Position numbers and translations under genes: made by a program
Assembly: GCA_949987565.1 (NCBI GenBank)
Contig: OX465118.1
Coordinates: 4,058,538 to 4,122,537 of the forward strand
Direction of reading: 5' to 3'
Origin: Luidia sarsii
Taxonomy: Eukaryota > Echinodermata > Asteroidea > Paxillosida > Luidiidae
DNA: 64,000 nt
Shown here: one piece after another, positions 1 to 10,745 of the stretch
Layout: each line of letters starts with the position of its first letter
How positions within the stretch are numbered: position 1 is the first letter of the stretch
Notes under the pieces: model-generated
What the model saw: the letters and a program-made list of their open reading frames with translations, nothing else
What the model was told of the DNA's origin: nothing
Databases searched by the model: none

Positions 1-576
1 CTAAGATGGCAACATGCAACCTCCCATCTTTAAACCCCTTCCCAATACCCGACGGCCGGTAAGGAAGACGCAACCATTTTCACAACATTCTGGAATGGCG
101 CGAGCCATCCACCAACGAAACCCACCCGAACCAACCTGGAGAGGGAATCTTCCCGTGATTCCCTCCCAAAAAAAAATCCACCGATGCTCCAACCATCCTG
201 TCCCACTCCTATATTTCTGTGGAAAAAGCATACAACCGTTTATTTTTCCCTTCCCAAAAAGGAAAACACCAGTTTTGCCCTTTTTCTGCAAAAAAAGAAA
301 CACACAAAACCTTTGAATGTTTATTCCCTACAAATTACACTGACGGCCCAAAGATCCCGTGTGGCACCTCCGGATGAGTCGTTTATACCACGTCCGCACA
401 AGCCTCACATAATCCAACTCCGTCTAAACCAACAAGATCTACTCTACTGAATGCATTTTCCACCTTCGGAAAACGAATGCGAACTGATATCACCCTGCAC
501 GATTTCGAAATATAAATCCTTGAAGAAGCGGAACGCATCCTGTATTTCTCAATATTTCCAAATACAACTGAAAAGT
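1..576. other. No recognisable feature
   Basis: Open frames of about 100 codons exist on both strands here, but they overlap each other, have proline- or glycine-rich low-complexity character and show no domain I recognise. I see no repeat, RNA gene or splice-flanked coding block. Confidence 0.5.
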
Positions 577-670
577 GGGGGACGAGTTGACTCGGGGACG
601 ACTTGACTCGGGGACGACTTGACTAAGCTATCAAATTCGGGGGACGAGTTGACTTGGGGACGACTTGACC
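577..670. repeat. Short tandem repeat, ~16-bp unit
   Basis: The unit ACTCGGGGACGACTTG and close variants occur about five times, with one interruption near 625-640. The copies alternate GACGAGTTGACT and GACGACTTGACT. No coding content is seen. Confidence 0.75.
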
Positions 671-810
671 TGTTGCCAGGCCTATTACTTTATTTCTAAT
701 GTTACCATTACCAGTACCATCAATCATTCCTCAATCATGCAACATGTTTCTAATTCTAGATTACGTCCCTCACTGAGCTGAGATAAAAGAAAACCGCAGT
801 GGCTATTGTT

Positions 811-963
811 ACGGCAGTCGTCCGTGTGGCTCCCTCACATAAAAGTATTGGTCAGCATCGCAGGCTGGTTGAACCAGACTATTCGTTGATAGTCTGGTTC
901 CAAGAGCTAAACATCCTGACAAATATTGTGAAGTACGTCAGGGAACCACATGGATGACTGCTG
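811..963. repeat. Small palindromic (foldback) element
   Basis: The outer arms (813-838 and about 930-963) are near-complementary, with left core GTCGTCCGTGTGGCTCCCTC. The centre is a perfect 12-bp stem, GAACCAGACTAT with ATAGTCTGGTTC, around a 6-base loop (872-901). This is consistent with a short hairpin MITE. Confidence 0.65.
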
Positions 964-1367
964 TAAACACAGGCACTGCGAAAAACAAGTCAACATTGCA
1001 ATTACATTAGTTAGCGTGGTTAGTCCCATCTGTACCGTACGTAGTCAAAGTAACTTTGACCCGACGAGTAACCCTTTTTTATCAAAACTTGGAATTTGGA
1101 GGGTCGGGTGACTTTAGGGTCCTAGGGAGTAGTTAGTCCGAGTAACTTTGACCCTTAAGTTACAGTTACATTACAATACAAATACAATCGCCCTTTCAAA
1201 AAAAAAATTAGGGGGTCGGGCAATAGTACTAGTAATTGTACTCAGTAATAGTAGTAGTAGTTACTAGTAGTACTACTACTGTACTAGTTTACTGTTTACT
1301 CAGTTTAGTACTAATTTTTTTAGATTTTCAGTAGGGAAACACGATCAAACAATGATGTGTTAGACTC

Positions 1368-1708
1368 CTACCCCCAAAACTGTGGGGTTCTACGTTGTCC
1401 GCTGCTCTCCCGACCGGAACCCCACAGATAACTAGTCCGAGTAACCTGGACCCTTAGGCCTGTACGTCTTCGCAGCTAGCTGCTATACCGTACTACAGGG
1501 GACCAGACTGCCAGTTGTAAACCACATTTGCTAGAAATCTTGGGCCAAAGGAAGCAGTATTTTATGAGTTATGCTGAATCTGCTAAGCCCTATGCCATAG
1601 TACTAGTGAACGTTACACAGAAGCCTATGGGGAAAAAAGCATACTTATCTGTGGGGTTCCGGTCGGGAGAGCAGCGAACGACGTAGAACCCCACAGTTTT
1701 GGGGGTAT
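1368..1708. repeat. Pair of ~62-bp inverted repeats
   Basis: Bases 1368-1432 reappear almost perfectly as the reverse complement at 1645-1708. Each copy is itself a partial hairpin (CTGTGGGGTTC with GAACCCCACAG). The interval between them (about 210 bp) shows no coding potential. The pair abuts the foldback element that starts at 1709, so it may be a separate MITE or an extension of it. Confidence 0.65.
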
Positions 1709-2235
1709 TCGACTCCATGACTACCCTTGACCGAAACCCCCAGATTTTACCCCGAAAACACCCGTGAAACCGTCCCACGCACCTATTTTAGATTAAGTGA
1801 GAATCACCGATTTCAATTCTTGTAATTTTTTTTACTCATGCTCGGGAAAAAGGAAAAATTTCCCCTCAGGTGATCGAGAAGATTCTCCTGTCCGACGAGC
1901 CAACTGTAGGAACCAACATGACAACCATCACGACATAGGAGCACAGACCCACTGCGCACACGGACCTGTCAAAACGTCATCGATTTGCGTGTAGCGGTTG
2001 CGTGTGCAGTTCAAAATCAAAGATGGCTGCCACATTTTGGCTCGTCGGACGGGAGAGAATCTTCTCGATTACCTGAGGGGAATTTTCTCCTTTTTCCCCG
2101 AACGTGAGTAAATCAAATTACCCGAATTGAAATCGGTGATTCTCACTTAATCCAAAGATGGGTGCGTGGGACGGTTTCACGGGTGTCTTTGGGGTAGAAT
2201 CTGGGGGTTTCGGTCGAGGGTAGTCATGCAGTCGA
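1709..2235. mobile_element. Foldback/MITE family FB1, copy 1
   Basis: Two arms of about 200 bp (1709-1910 and 2032-2235) are reverse complements, from an outer TCGACT..GACTACC edge through GAAACCCCCAGATT to an inner block containing TCTCCTGTCCGACGAGCCA. The loop is about 120 bp and includes GTCATCGATTTGCGTGTA. No open frame fits a transposase, so this is non-autonomous. Three related copies lie within the next 4 kb. Confidence 0.8.
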
Positions 2236-2368
2236 ACACATCGTTGTTTGGTCGTGTTACCCTACTGAAAATCTTGGACCCTACTAAAAAGTTTTAAAAA
2301 GGGCGATTGTAAGAGTCCAAGTTACTCGGACTAGGGAGTAGTTGGGTATGAAATGCTTGAATTTACTA

Positions 2369-2962
2369 CTCATAACCGAAATCTCCAGATTTACCCCCCA
2401 GAATGCCTGTGAAACCGTCCGAAGGGCACTTTCACATTTGGGGAATAGGGTGAAATTACCCCTCAGTTGATCGAGAAGATGTCTCTCCTGTCTGACGAGC
2501 CAAAATACGGCGGCCATCTTTGATTTTGAACAGAACACACAACCGCTACACGCTAATCGATCACGTTCTGACAGGTTCGGGATCGCAGTGTGGGTTGCTC
2601 TGCGCTATTATTATTCAGGAAAGTCCCGGGGCTGCTCACACTATGTACATACATGTACGTACTAAGTACATACATGTATGCATGCGCTTGCACGCACTCA
2701 CAGACCCACTGCGCAAATGTCATCGATTTGCGTGTATACCGTTTCAATTTAAAATCAAGATGGCCGCCTTTTGGTTCATCGGACGGGAGAGAATCTTTTC
2801 GATCAACTGAGGGGAAATTTCTCCTTTTTCCCAAAATGTGAGTAAAACAAATGACCAGTATTGAAATCTGTGATTCTCACTTAATCCAAAAATGGGTTCG
2901 TGGGACGGTTTCCCGGGTGTTTTCAGGGTAAAATCTAGGGGTTTCGGTCGGGGTAGTCATGC
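2369..2962. mobile_element. Foldback/MITE family FB1, copy 2
   Basis: This has the same architecture as copy 1. The left arm begins near AACCGAAATCTCCAGATTTA and the right arm ends near GGGGTTTCGGTCGGGGTAG. The inner parts of the arms again carry the gacgagcc/ggttcatc-type block next to a GATGGCCGCC word. The longer loop contains TACATG palindromes. Confidence 0.75.
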
Positions 2963-3116
2963 CTCATGGAGTCGAAAAAAATTGTTATTTGCTCTAGTCC
3001 GAGTAACTTCATGGAGTCAAGTAAATCGTTATTTGCTCTAGTCTGAGTAACTTTGACCCGACAAGTCACTCTTTATTTATCAAATTTTGAGGGTCAGGTG
3101 ACTGTAGACAACGGGT

Positions 3117-3330
3117 AATTCTGCGCTTGAACAAACAACCCTTCCGAAACCCCAAGATTTCCCCCAAAAAACACCCATAAAACTGTGCCACTCACCCATT
3201 GAGGATTCAGTGAGAATCACAGATTCCTATACTGGTCATTTTGTTTTCACTCAAGTTTGGGTTGACCGAGAACTGGTCGACGAGCCGAGTTGGGGTGGCC
3301 ATCTTTGATTTGAAATTTGGTCTGGGTGCG
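3117..3330. mobile_element. FB1 family, single-arm fragment (copy 3)
   Basis: Only the left arm is present: CCGAAACCCCAAGATTTCCC, then AACACCC, the TGAGAATCACAGATT block and the gacgagcc-type inner block. No complementary right arm follows, so this copy is truncated or was disrupted by the repeats beginning near 3500. Confidence 0.65.
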
Positions 3331-3519
3331 GAGTGGTCTGCGGGAGTGTGCACGCGTTGAGCCCTACGACTGTTTTCTGAATAGTGCAAAGCGGTGTCCA
3401 TACGATGTCCGTCTGATGTCCGTATAAAAAAAGGGTGACTTGTTGGGTCCAAGTTACTCGGACTATATTTGCTCGTGTTTTCCTGCTAAGTTGCTTGGAC
3501 CCTACTATCGCCCGGGTGT

Positions 3520-3770
3520 CAGTCAACTCAGTCCATGACCAACTTGGTCCGTAACCAACTCGGTCCGAGACCAAGTCAGCCCGTGACCAACTCGGCCTAG
3601 ACCAACTCGGTCTCAATGGGAAAATGCAGCAAAACGATTACGAGGTTAGGGTTGGGGTTAGGGTAAGGGTTAGGGTTAGGGTTAGGGTTAGGGTTAGGGT
3701 TACATTGATTTTCCCACAGGGACCGAGTTAGTTACGGACCGAGTTGATTATGGACTGAGTTGACGTGAAA
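3520..3770. repeat. Inverted tandem repeats flanking a telomere-like tract
   Basis: Left of the tract, several imperfect copies of GACCAACTCGGTC occur (3535-3615). Right of it the reverse complement appears (GGGACCGAGTT, GGACCGAGTTG; 3719-3765). The inner edges also pair (CTCAATGGGAAAAT against ATTTTCCCACAG). The whole is a hairpin-like unit with the TTAGGG tract in its loop. Confidence 0.7.
3654..3702 (+). repeat. Interstitial telomere-like (TTAGGG)n
   Basis: About eight TTAGGG hexamers, the first few degenerate (TTGGGG, TAAGGG) and the last five perfect. TTAGGG is the usual metazoan telomere unit. The tract is internal and sits in the loop of an inverted repeat, so it is not a chromosome end. 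Confidence 0.85.
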
Positions 3771-4313
3771 CCCTATCGCCCGACCCCCTCAAAATTAGAT
3801 AAAAAGGCTTTTGTAAGGGTCCAACTCGAAGTTACTCGGACTATGTCAACTCTTACTCTTAGTCTTACCCAGGTCAACCATGCAGTAATAAACTGGACTT
3901 TTTTTAGGGGAAACTATTGTCCGAGTAACTTGGACCCAACAAGCGGTCACACTAATTCAGTAATTACCTTCAAGATGGCATCACCCACATTGCTTTCAAA
4001 ATTACCAAAAGCAGTAGCAGACTTTTTAGTTTGAAAAAGAGAGATGGGGCATACAGAATTTGCTGTTCCCTTTTGAATTTAGGGCCTAAGCAATGCTCTA
4101 TTTAAGGCTCTGTCATCGGCAGCCATTTTGCCTCATATTGCTACTGTGCTATACGGGCCATACCGTTGTGCTACAGGGGTGATAAAGTCAGCGGATGTGC
4201 TGCTTTGCGGTGACTCGTTTCGAGATAAAAACACTATTTTTGTAAATAAAATATAACTTAAAACCCAATGCAAATTCTCTCTGATAATATAAAGTTTATC
4301 AAAGTCTGATTTA
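3771..4313. other. No recognisable feature
   Basis: Unremarkable sequence with a short open frame (3765-4034) that lacks domain signals. Nothing else can be supported here. Confidence 0.45.
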
Positions 4314-4394
4314 ATATAGGAAGGTTTGCGGTGAACACCATGTATCAGGTCTCTTAAAGGAAGATGTATGGTTCTGAAAAGAACCTGAGGGTAA

Positions 4395-4434
4395 CTCGAC
4401 GTTTCGACCAGTATGCTCTGGCCGTCATCAGGAG
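4395..4434 (-). ncRNA. Hammerhead ribozyme signature (inverted pLTR copy)
   Basis: On the minus strand the segment reads CTGATGA, then a stem-loop (CGGCCAG / CTGGTCG around AGCATA), then GAAAC followed at once by GTC. Flanking CTC and GAG can pair as stem I. This matches the minimal type I hammerhead layout described in Penelope-like elements, where the ACGU at stem III is very short. It is identical to the copy in the other terminal repeat. Confidence 0.75.
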
Positions 4435-4600
4435 AATGTCTTGGGATCGGTGGTGGAACTCCTTATGTACCGGTGGTCGCTGAGGCGGGAAGGCGGGAAA
4501 GATAATCCTCTGGGGAGGATTATCCTAAGGGGGGGGGGGGCTTAGGTCACTGAGGTGGGAAGGCGGGAAAACCCTAAGGGGAGACTGGTGGGGGGGAATC

Positions 4601-5167
4601 AAGCTCTCCACCCCACCCCCTGACCAAAGGGTCTCCTATACCCAAGGTCCCTCTCCTAGTTCTGACCTAGGTCCCACACCCAAGCCCCCCTCAGTCACCC
4701 TCCCATACAAAGGCCCCGCATCTCACCGGCTACAACGCGTCTTCCACAGAGCAGGCATAAGAGTCTTCCACTCATCGTCCAACAAGCTCCAGTCCTCCCT
4801 TCACACCCATAAGGACAAACCAGCCTCCTCGGAACAACCAGGTGTCTACCGTATCCCCTGCGAATGTGGAAAAGTCTACATTGGGGAGACCGGTAGAAAC
4901 CTGGAAACCCGACTGAAGGAGCACAAAGCACACGGCCGGCGGGGTGACTTTGACAAGTCATCCATAGTCAAACACTCCCACTCTGAGGACCACCTAGTCA
5001 ACTGGCAGGCAGCGGAACTACTCGTCCCCATTCAACAATGGCACTCCCGACGGATCCGAGAGGCCATCGAAATCCGCAAGCACGACACAGTACCCCAAGA
5101 CATCGGCTACCACCTCAGCGACATTTGGCTCCCCCTCATCCCGACCAATGGATTTTCTATATCCTAG
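4601..5167 (+). pseudogene. Penelope-like polyprotein C-terminus (GIY-YIG endonuclease)
   Basis: This frame runs uninterrupted to the stop at 5165-5167. It begins in the region that follows the RT in Penelope proteins (LPYKGPASHRLQRVFHRAG) and continues into a GIY-YIG nuclease: GVY at 4841 and YIG about ten residues later, with the linked R in GETGRNLETRLKEH. A CEC cysteine pair precedes YIG, as is common in Penelope endonucleases. The tail contains the REAIEIRKH helix and a glycine/tyrosine-rich end. GIY-YIG enzymes nick target DNA for insertion. No RT motifs precede it, so it is a 3' fragment; the reading frame left of about 4691 is weakly supported. Confidence 0.85.
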
Positions 5168-5440
5168 GTCATCCCAACCATACCCACACCAGTCTAAGCC
5201 CCCCTTCCCTAGCCGACTCATGGATCACCTATATCCACGGCCTCCCCACCACCTTCTAACACACCAGTGAGCACCTATAGGTTCCCCCCCACCAGTCTCC
5301 CCTTAGGGTTTTCCCGCCTTCCCACCTCAGTGACCTAAGCCCCCCCTTAGGATAATCCTGCCCAGAGGATTATCTTTCCCGCCTTCCCGCCTCAGTGACC
5401 ACCGGTACATAAGGAGTTCCACCACCGATCCCAAGACATT

Positions 5441-5480
5441 CTCCTGATGACGGCCAGAGCATACTGGTCGAAACGTCGAG
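5441..5480 (+). ncRNA. Hammerhead ribozyme signature (downstream pLTR)
   Basis: CTGATGA at 5444-5450, stem II CGGCCAG/CTGGTCG (5451-5470), GAAAC at 5470-5474 and GTC at 5475-5477 form the conserved hammerhead core. Short stem I pairing (CTC 5441-5443 with GAG 5478-5480) is visible. Cleavage would be expected after the GTC. It sits in the pLTR downstream of the endonuclease frame, the usual place in Penelope-like elements. Confidence 0.78.
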
Positions 5481-5825
5481 TTACCCTCAGGTTCTTTTCA
5501 GAACCATATCTCTTCCTTTAAGAGACCTGATACATGGTGTTCACCGCAAACCTTCCTATATTGATTCACCCACCATGCAAAGCCTTAAGTCTCATTCAAA
5601 GTCTGATTTATTTATTTATTTCAAATGTATGATACATTTTGAATGTGTTGACACCATGTTGACACCACTATTGTCTGTTGACACCGTTTTGACGCCTATT
5701 AGTATGACCCCCAACAAGCCACCCTTTTTGGGGGAAAATTTTGAATTTGGAGGGTCGGGTGACTGTAGCCTGTTTAAGGGTCCAAGCTTTTCCGTATGCA
5801 AAATTCCACTACCTCTTAAATGTTT

Positions 5826-6175
5826 TGACTACCCGGGCGAACTTCCCAGATTTACCCTCGAAAACACCTGTAAGGCTGTTTAACCATGGAGGTAGGTCTG
5901 TGTGAATGTGTGAGTGTGCGCATGCACACAAGTGTTGACCCCTACGACTGTTTTCTGATCAGCGCAAAACAATGTCCAGACATCAGAAAACAGTCGTAGG
6001 GGTCAACGCTTGTTCTCCTTTTTCCCCAAACGTGAGTAAATAACCAGTATTGAAATCTGTGATTCTCACGGAATCCAAAAGTGGGCGCACTGGTGCGTAT
6101 AACAGTTTATATACAGGTGTTTTCGGGGGTACAATGTAAATCTGGGGATTTCAGTAGGGTAGTCGAAACATTTTA
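5826..6175. mobile_element. Foldback/MITE family FB1, copy 4 (divergent)
   Basis: The left arm starts at TTGACTACCCGGGCGAACTT and the right arm ends at GGGATTTCAGTAGGGTAGTC. The interior carries the family blocks TTCTCCTTTTTCCCC and ATTGAAATCTGTGATTCTCA. A second, inner inverted pair (AACAGTCGTAGGGGTCAA and its complement) lies around 5935-6005. Confidence 0.65.
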
Positions 6176-6791
6176 GAGGTACAGTAAACCTCGGCTGAAC
6201 CGACGTTGTCTTACTCGTCACTTCACTGAAGTCGGCGGTCTGAACAAAGTTCCATCTTCTGTAAAAAAATTTCCATGCGAATTGTAAAGTTTAAGCAATC
6301 AAAGGTTAGTAGTCATCTTGCCCAAGTCGGCGCATTTCTAGCAGTCCCCTTTCAAAATAAAACATAGTAAAATCCTTTATGTAACTTGTCATGCAATCAC
6401 TTCCGAGTAATTTTTGATTTTTGAGGAATTTTGAGGCACAGGTCTGTGTGTTTACTGAAGAACTCACACGTGAAACGGTTTCACACATTGTGTGTTTACT
6501 GCTTGCACACGTATGGAAGGTCCCTCACGTGACACGTTCAGAGGGCATTTCCCAATCTATAACGCATGCGCGATGCCCATTTTATGGGTTCCACACAATC
6601 CCTATGCACACGTGCGTGCATGTGCAAACATGTTGGCACTGCTTATTTAAACATTTTATCAAGATCTTGAGAAATCGAGACTGTTGTGTTCATGTTGTTG
6701 ACTAGTGCCCTCAAGTGGTGGGGTACATGTACAGGTACTTCTTTGGGTTCATCACAGTCACGCAACATAACGTGTACTTACCTTGGATCGT

Positions 6792-7870
6792 GACATCGAC
6801 GTTCCTATTAACTTTGACACTGGTTCCCCAGTTTCAATTCTGCCACTCGCTACGTTCGACAAGCACTTGTACGTGATACTTTGATTCTTCCACATGCAAA
6901 ACTTACTACCTACTTGCACGAGCCTATCGTTGTCAAGGGGTGCTTGCGCACCTCGCACCTCGGTACGGGTTGCCAACAGTCACCAGGTATAAGTGGAACT
7001 GTACATGGCTGAGTCGGATGAACCATTTCTTTGGTTGGACATCATTCGCAGCCTTGTTTTGACATTGCAGAAGGACAAGGTTGTACCTGTACCCGTGCAC
7101 AAGATTTCATGTGACAAAACCCCTGCAATACATTGCATGATGACTCTCCTATGCCGACACGTAAGGCCTACGCCTGCAACAAGTACATGTACACAATCAC
7201 TACACATTCTGAACAGTACCATCAATCGATTCATAAATCGTTTCTTGACATGTTCAAGGGAAGCGTGGGAACGGCTCGTGGTTCCATACATCGTTTAAAG
7301 ACACGATCTGACATTCAACCTGTCCAGCAGAAGTTGCGAAGAATTCCATTTGCAGTTCGCAACAAGGTGAAAGCCAAATTACAACGCTTAGAGGATGAGG
7401 ATATAATCGAGCGCATTGATGCCAGTGAATGGGTGTCACCAACTATCATCTCCTACAAGAAGTCGGGTGACAATTGCCTATGTATTGACTTGCGAGAATT
7501 CAAGTAGTCAACCGGGCTGTCATCATTGTCAAATTTCCATTACCCAACATACAGGAACTTTTCTACGAACTACGGGATGCTAGGGATTTTAGCACCCTAG
7601 ACCTTAACTCCGCTCATCACCAGCTACATCTGGCAGAGGAGTCCTGTGACCTGACTGCATTTATTACTCAGGAGAGACTCTTCAGATTTAAGCAAGTTTG
7701 CTTCGGACTTGCATCTGCTCCAGCAGCATTCTAGAAGCTCATAAGCTCTGTACTAGCAGATCTTCCAGGAGTACAGTGTTACCTGGATGACATAGTTTGG
7801 GCACGACCAGGCTGAACACGACAAGAACCTTACAGCTGTGTTATAGCATCCAGGACATTGGATTGGCACT
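6792..7870 (+). pseudogene. Ty3/gypsy-type protease and reverse transcriptase, broken
   Basis: A retropepsin-like start (PINFDTGSP, catalytic D codon at 6816) opens the block and is soon stopped. RT begins near 7255 in another frame with the fingers region (RRIPF...RLEDEDIIE...SEWVSP...CIDLRE), is frame-shifted near 7500, and continues with motif A (FSTLDLNSAHHQL), FGLASAPAAF followed by a stop, and the catalytic YLDDIVW at 7780-7800. Order and motifs are those of a Ty3/gypsy pol. At least two shifts and several stops make it non-functional. RNase H and integrase are not seen after it. Confidence 0.85.
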
Positions 7871-7879
7871 AAATCAATG

Positions 7880-8520
7880 CTAGTGCCAATAGACCGTGTA
7901 AGTTGGCCTCGAGAATGTACGTGTTACCGCGAGATTCCTGACTTCTGGGCTCCTAGAATAAGAGGTACATGTAAAGCGTGGAGCGTCGAACGTTTTTGTT
8001 AAAATATTTTGTATCGAGCTGATTGAAGCAGTTTAAACAATTAGGATTGTCTTATAGGAATAAAATATTAAAATACAAAGTGTAAAGTACGTGATTTTGC
8101 ACGTTTTACAGGCAAAAATTGTTAAAGTAAATTTCCGTTTTCACGTTTGAAACCGTAGAACCTATGCAACAAGAGGTGATAGTCGTGTTCCTAGAGAAAA
8201 AAACTTGTTACCATAGGCTTGTAAATGCAAGTACCTACCGGTACGTGTACTGGCTAACAAAGTTGTGCGTTTTGTTTAGTGTACGGTATCCACATGTACA
8301 GTACAGTACAAGGCTCTTTTCTGGCCCGAATGCAAACCACACCAACTTGGGCGCAATACAAGCTCTGAAGTAGTAATGCTCAAGTCGCGTACCACAGTCG
8401 GGCCATATTTGCAATACTGTACTTATAGCCTGAAGATGAAGGTCAGGTTATATTTATTTGTTTTCTCTGCAGTATTCTCATTTTTTTGGTAGTTTTTTTT
8501 GTGCTAATTCTTATATTTTT
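7880..8520. other. No recognisable feature
   Basis: AT-rich sequence without a coding block, inverted repeat or RNA gene that I can support. Confidence 0.45.
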
Positions 8521-8935
8521 ATTAGCTTTTCCGCCGCGAAGCGCAAAAGCTATTGTTGTTGTTCTGATTTTTAGCTTTTCCGCCGCATAGCGGAAAAGCT
8601 ATTGTTCTTCTGATTTTTTTAGCTTTTCCGCCGCGTAGTGGAAAAGCTATTTTTCTTGTTCTGATTTTTTTTTTTATTACCTTTTCCGTTCCGAAACGGA
8701 AAAGCTATTGTTCTTGTTCTGATTTTTAGCTTTTCTGCCGCATAGCGGAAAAGCTATTGTTCTTAGAACTGATTTTTTTAGCTTTTCCGCCGCGTAGTGG
8801 AAAAGCTATTGTTCTTGTTCTGATTTTTTTTTTTATTAGCTTTTCCGTTCCGAAACGGAAAAGCTATTGTTCTTGTTCTGATTTTTAGCTTTTCCGTTCC
8901 GAAACGGAAAAGCTATTGTTCTTGTTCTGATTTTT
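8521..8935. repeat. Tandem array of palindromic AGCTTTTCCG units
   Basis: About eight units of roughly 45-55 bp. Each carries a hairpin of AGCTTTTCCG paired with CGGAAAAGCT (centre GCCGCGTAG, GTTCCGAAA or similar) followed by TATTGTTCTTGTTCTGATTT. The arms are conserved while the loop varies. Confidence 0.85.
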
Positions 8936-9664
8936 TTTTGCTTCTTCTTTTTCTTGTGTCAAAAAATCCCGTAGACAAAGCACGGGGATTTCCATTGAAC
9001 AAACTTTGATTTTTTTTAAACTTGGCAAATGCATAGAGCCTATGTTGAGCTAGTGCACAGTTGTCTTTAAAACTTCATGACGTCACCACGTGTCACGTGA
9101 CAGCGCTTTAAAGGGGCAAATTTAAAACTCCAATAAAAGCAAAAGTACAATTTATTTTGGTTTCAATTTTGCAGTATATCTAAGTTGGGAAAAGGTGTAT
9201 CCAAAAATTGCCCTCATTTGATCGTGACGTCATCTCATGAATATTAATGAGGTCATGAACTTTTGCGATTTTAACATTCAATTGAGCATATTTGGCCAAC
9301 GGAGCAAGATTTTTTTCATTTTTTCGTTTATATCTATTGGGGATGTAGTTTAGAAACACCCTCCGGGGCCAAAATGCCATGACGCAATTGTGACGTCATC
9401 AAAATCCATGTTTTTAAAACATATTAGCCAATGCTCAATCTTCTTGAAATTTAGTGGGCAGTTAGCTATTGGGCTAGACATTCAAAATCCTGAGTTTGGA
9501 ACCAATCGACCATTGTTCATAATTATTATGATTTTTACAATATTACAATGAGGTCCCATACACTTTGTGCACAAAATATGCACGTGCGGTTTTTTTGTTT
9601 TTGTTTTAAGAAACCAGATTCGGAAAAGCATTATGTTCTGTTAGTAAACAGACATAAATCTCTA
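8936..9664. repeat. Body copy 1 of the AGCTTTTCCG-associated repeat family
   Basis: This begins around CAAAGCACGGGGATTTCC and ends at AACAGACATAAATCTCTAGT. It includes TTGATCGTGACGTCATCTCA and GTGACGTCATCAAAATCC blocks that recur in body copies at 9.9, 10.7, 46.0 and, inverted, 47.7-48.4 kb. A 66-codon minus-strand frame (9180-9380) recurs in copy 2, but its changes look neutral. Confidence 0.8.
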
Positions 9665-9925
9665 GTTAGCTTTTCTGCCGCATAGCGGAAAAGCTATTGT
9701 TCTTGTTCTGATTGTTTTTTTAGCTTTTCCGCCGCGTAGCGGAAAAGCTATTGTTCTTGTTCTGATTTTTTTAGCTTTTCCGTCGCGTAGCGGAAAAGCT
9801 ATTGTTCTTGTTCTGATGAGCTTTTCCGCCGCGTAGCGGAAAAGCTATTGTTCTTGTTCTGATTTTTTTTTTTTTAGCTTTTCTGCCGCGTAGCGGAAAA
9901 GCTATTGTTCTTGTTCTGATTTTTG
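9665..9925. repeat. Second AGCTTTTCCG hairpin array
   Basis: Five further palindromic units separate body copies 1 and 2. This is the same unit as at 8.5-8.9 kb. Confidence 0.85.
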
Positions 9926-10745
9926 TTTTGTCTTCTTCTTCTTCTTCGTCTTCTTCTTTTTCTGGTCGGAATAATCCCATAGACTTTGTACAGGGTTTTT
10001 CTCCACGGCACTTTTGCCATTGAACACACTTGGATCTTTTTCAAACTTGGCAAATGCATAGAGCCTATGTTGAGCTAGTGCACAGTTGTCTTAAAATTGT
10101 CATGATGTCATCATGTGTCACGTTACAGTGCTTTAAAGGTGCAAAATTCAAACTCCATTTTAAGCAAAAATACAATTTCGTTGGGTTTCAATTTTGCACT
10201 ATATCTAAGTTGGGAAAAGGTGTATCCGAAAATTACCCTCATTTGATCGTGACGTCATCTCATAATTATAAATGAGGTCATGATTTTTTGCTATTTTAAC
10301 ATTCAATTGAGCATATTTGGCCAACGGAGCAAGATTTTTTTCATTTTTTCGGTTATATCTATTGGGGATGTAGTTTAGAAACACCCTCCGTGGCCAAAAT
10401 GCCATGACGCAATTGTGACGTCATCAAAATGCGTGTTTTTAAAACACATATTAGCCAATGCTCAATCTTCTTGAAATTTGTTGGGCAGTTAGCTATTGGG
10501 CTAGACATTCAAAATTATGAGTTTGGAACCAATCGACCATTGTTCGTAATTATTATGATTTTTTTAATGTTATAATGAAGTCCCCTACACTTTGTGCACG
10601 AAATATGCACGTGCGTTTTGGGGTAGAAATTGAGGTTACGGGTTCGAATCCCGCTGATGTCAATTTTTTAAAATTTTTTTTTTTAAGAGAACCAGATGCG
10701 GAAAAGTGTTATGTTCTGTTAGCCAACAGACATAAATCTCTAGTT
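9926..10745. repeat. Body copy 2, with a tRNA-like box B
   Basis: A close copy of body 1 that retains a segment missing there (about 10600-10690), including GGTTACGGGTTCGAATCCCG. That word matches a pol III box B / tRNA T-arm. No matching acceptor, D or anticodon arms are visible, so it is at most a SINE-like promoter relic. The copy at 46.4 kb has a mutated version. Confidence 0.75.

Larger units (their letters stand above)
4314..5562 (+). mobile_element. Penelope-like element remnant with inverted pLTRs
   Basis: About 275 bp at 4314-4594 recurs as a near-perfect reverse complement at 5285-5562. Between them lies the 3' end of a Penelope-like ORF (GIY-YIG endonuclease end). Penelope elements are known to carry long terminal repeats (pLTRs) in direct or inverted arrangement, and to carry hammerhead ribozymes in them. 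Both repeats here contain the CTGATGA...GAAAC core. The RT core is absent, so this copy is internally deleted and non-autonomous. Confidence 0.85.

Noticed and set aside
3654..3702. Chromosome end
   Set aside because: The tract is only about 50 bp, partly degenerate and flanked on both sides by complex sequence.
9180..9380. Conserved 66-codon ORF shared with 10205-10405
   Set aside because: It lies in a repeat body and is kept because the copies are recent; other copies have stops, and no domain is seen.
10634..10656. tRNA gene
   Set aside because: Only a box B/T-arm-like word is present; D arm, anticodon arm and acceptor stem are missing.
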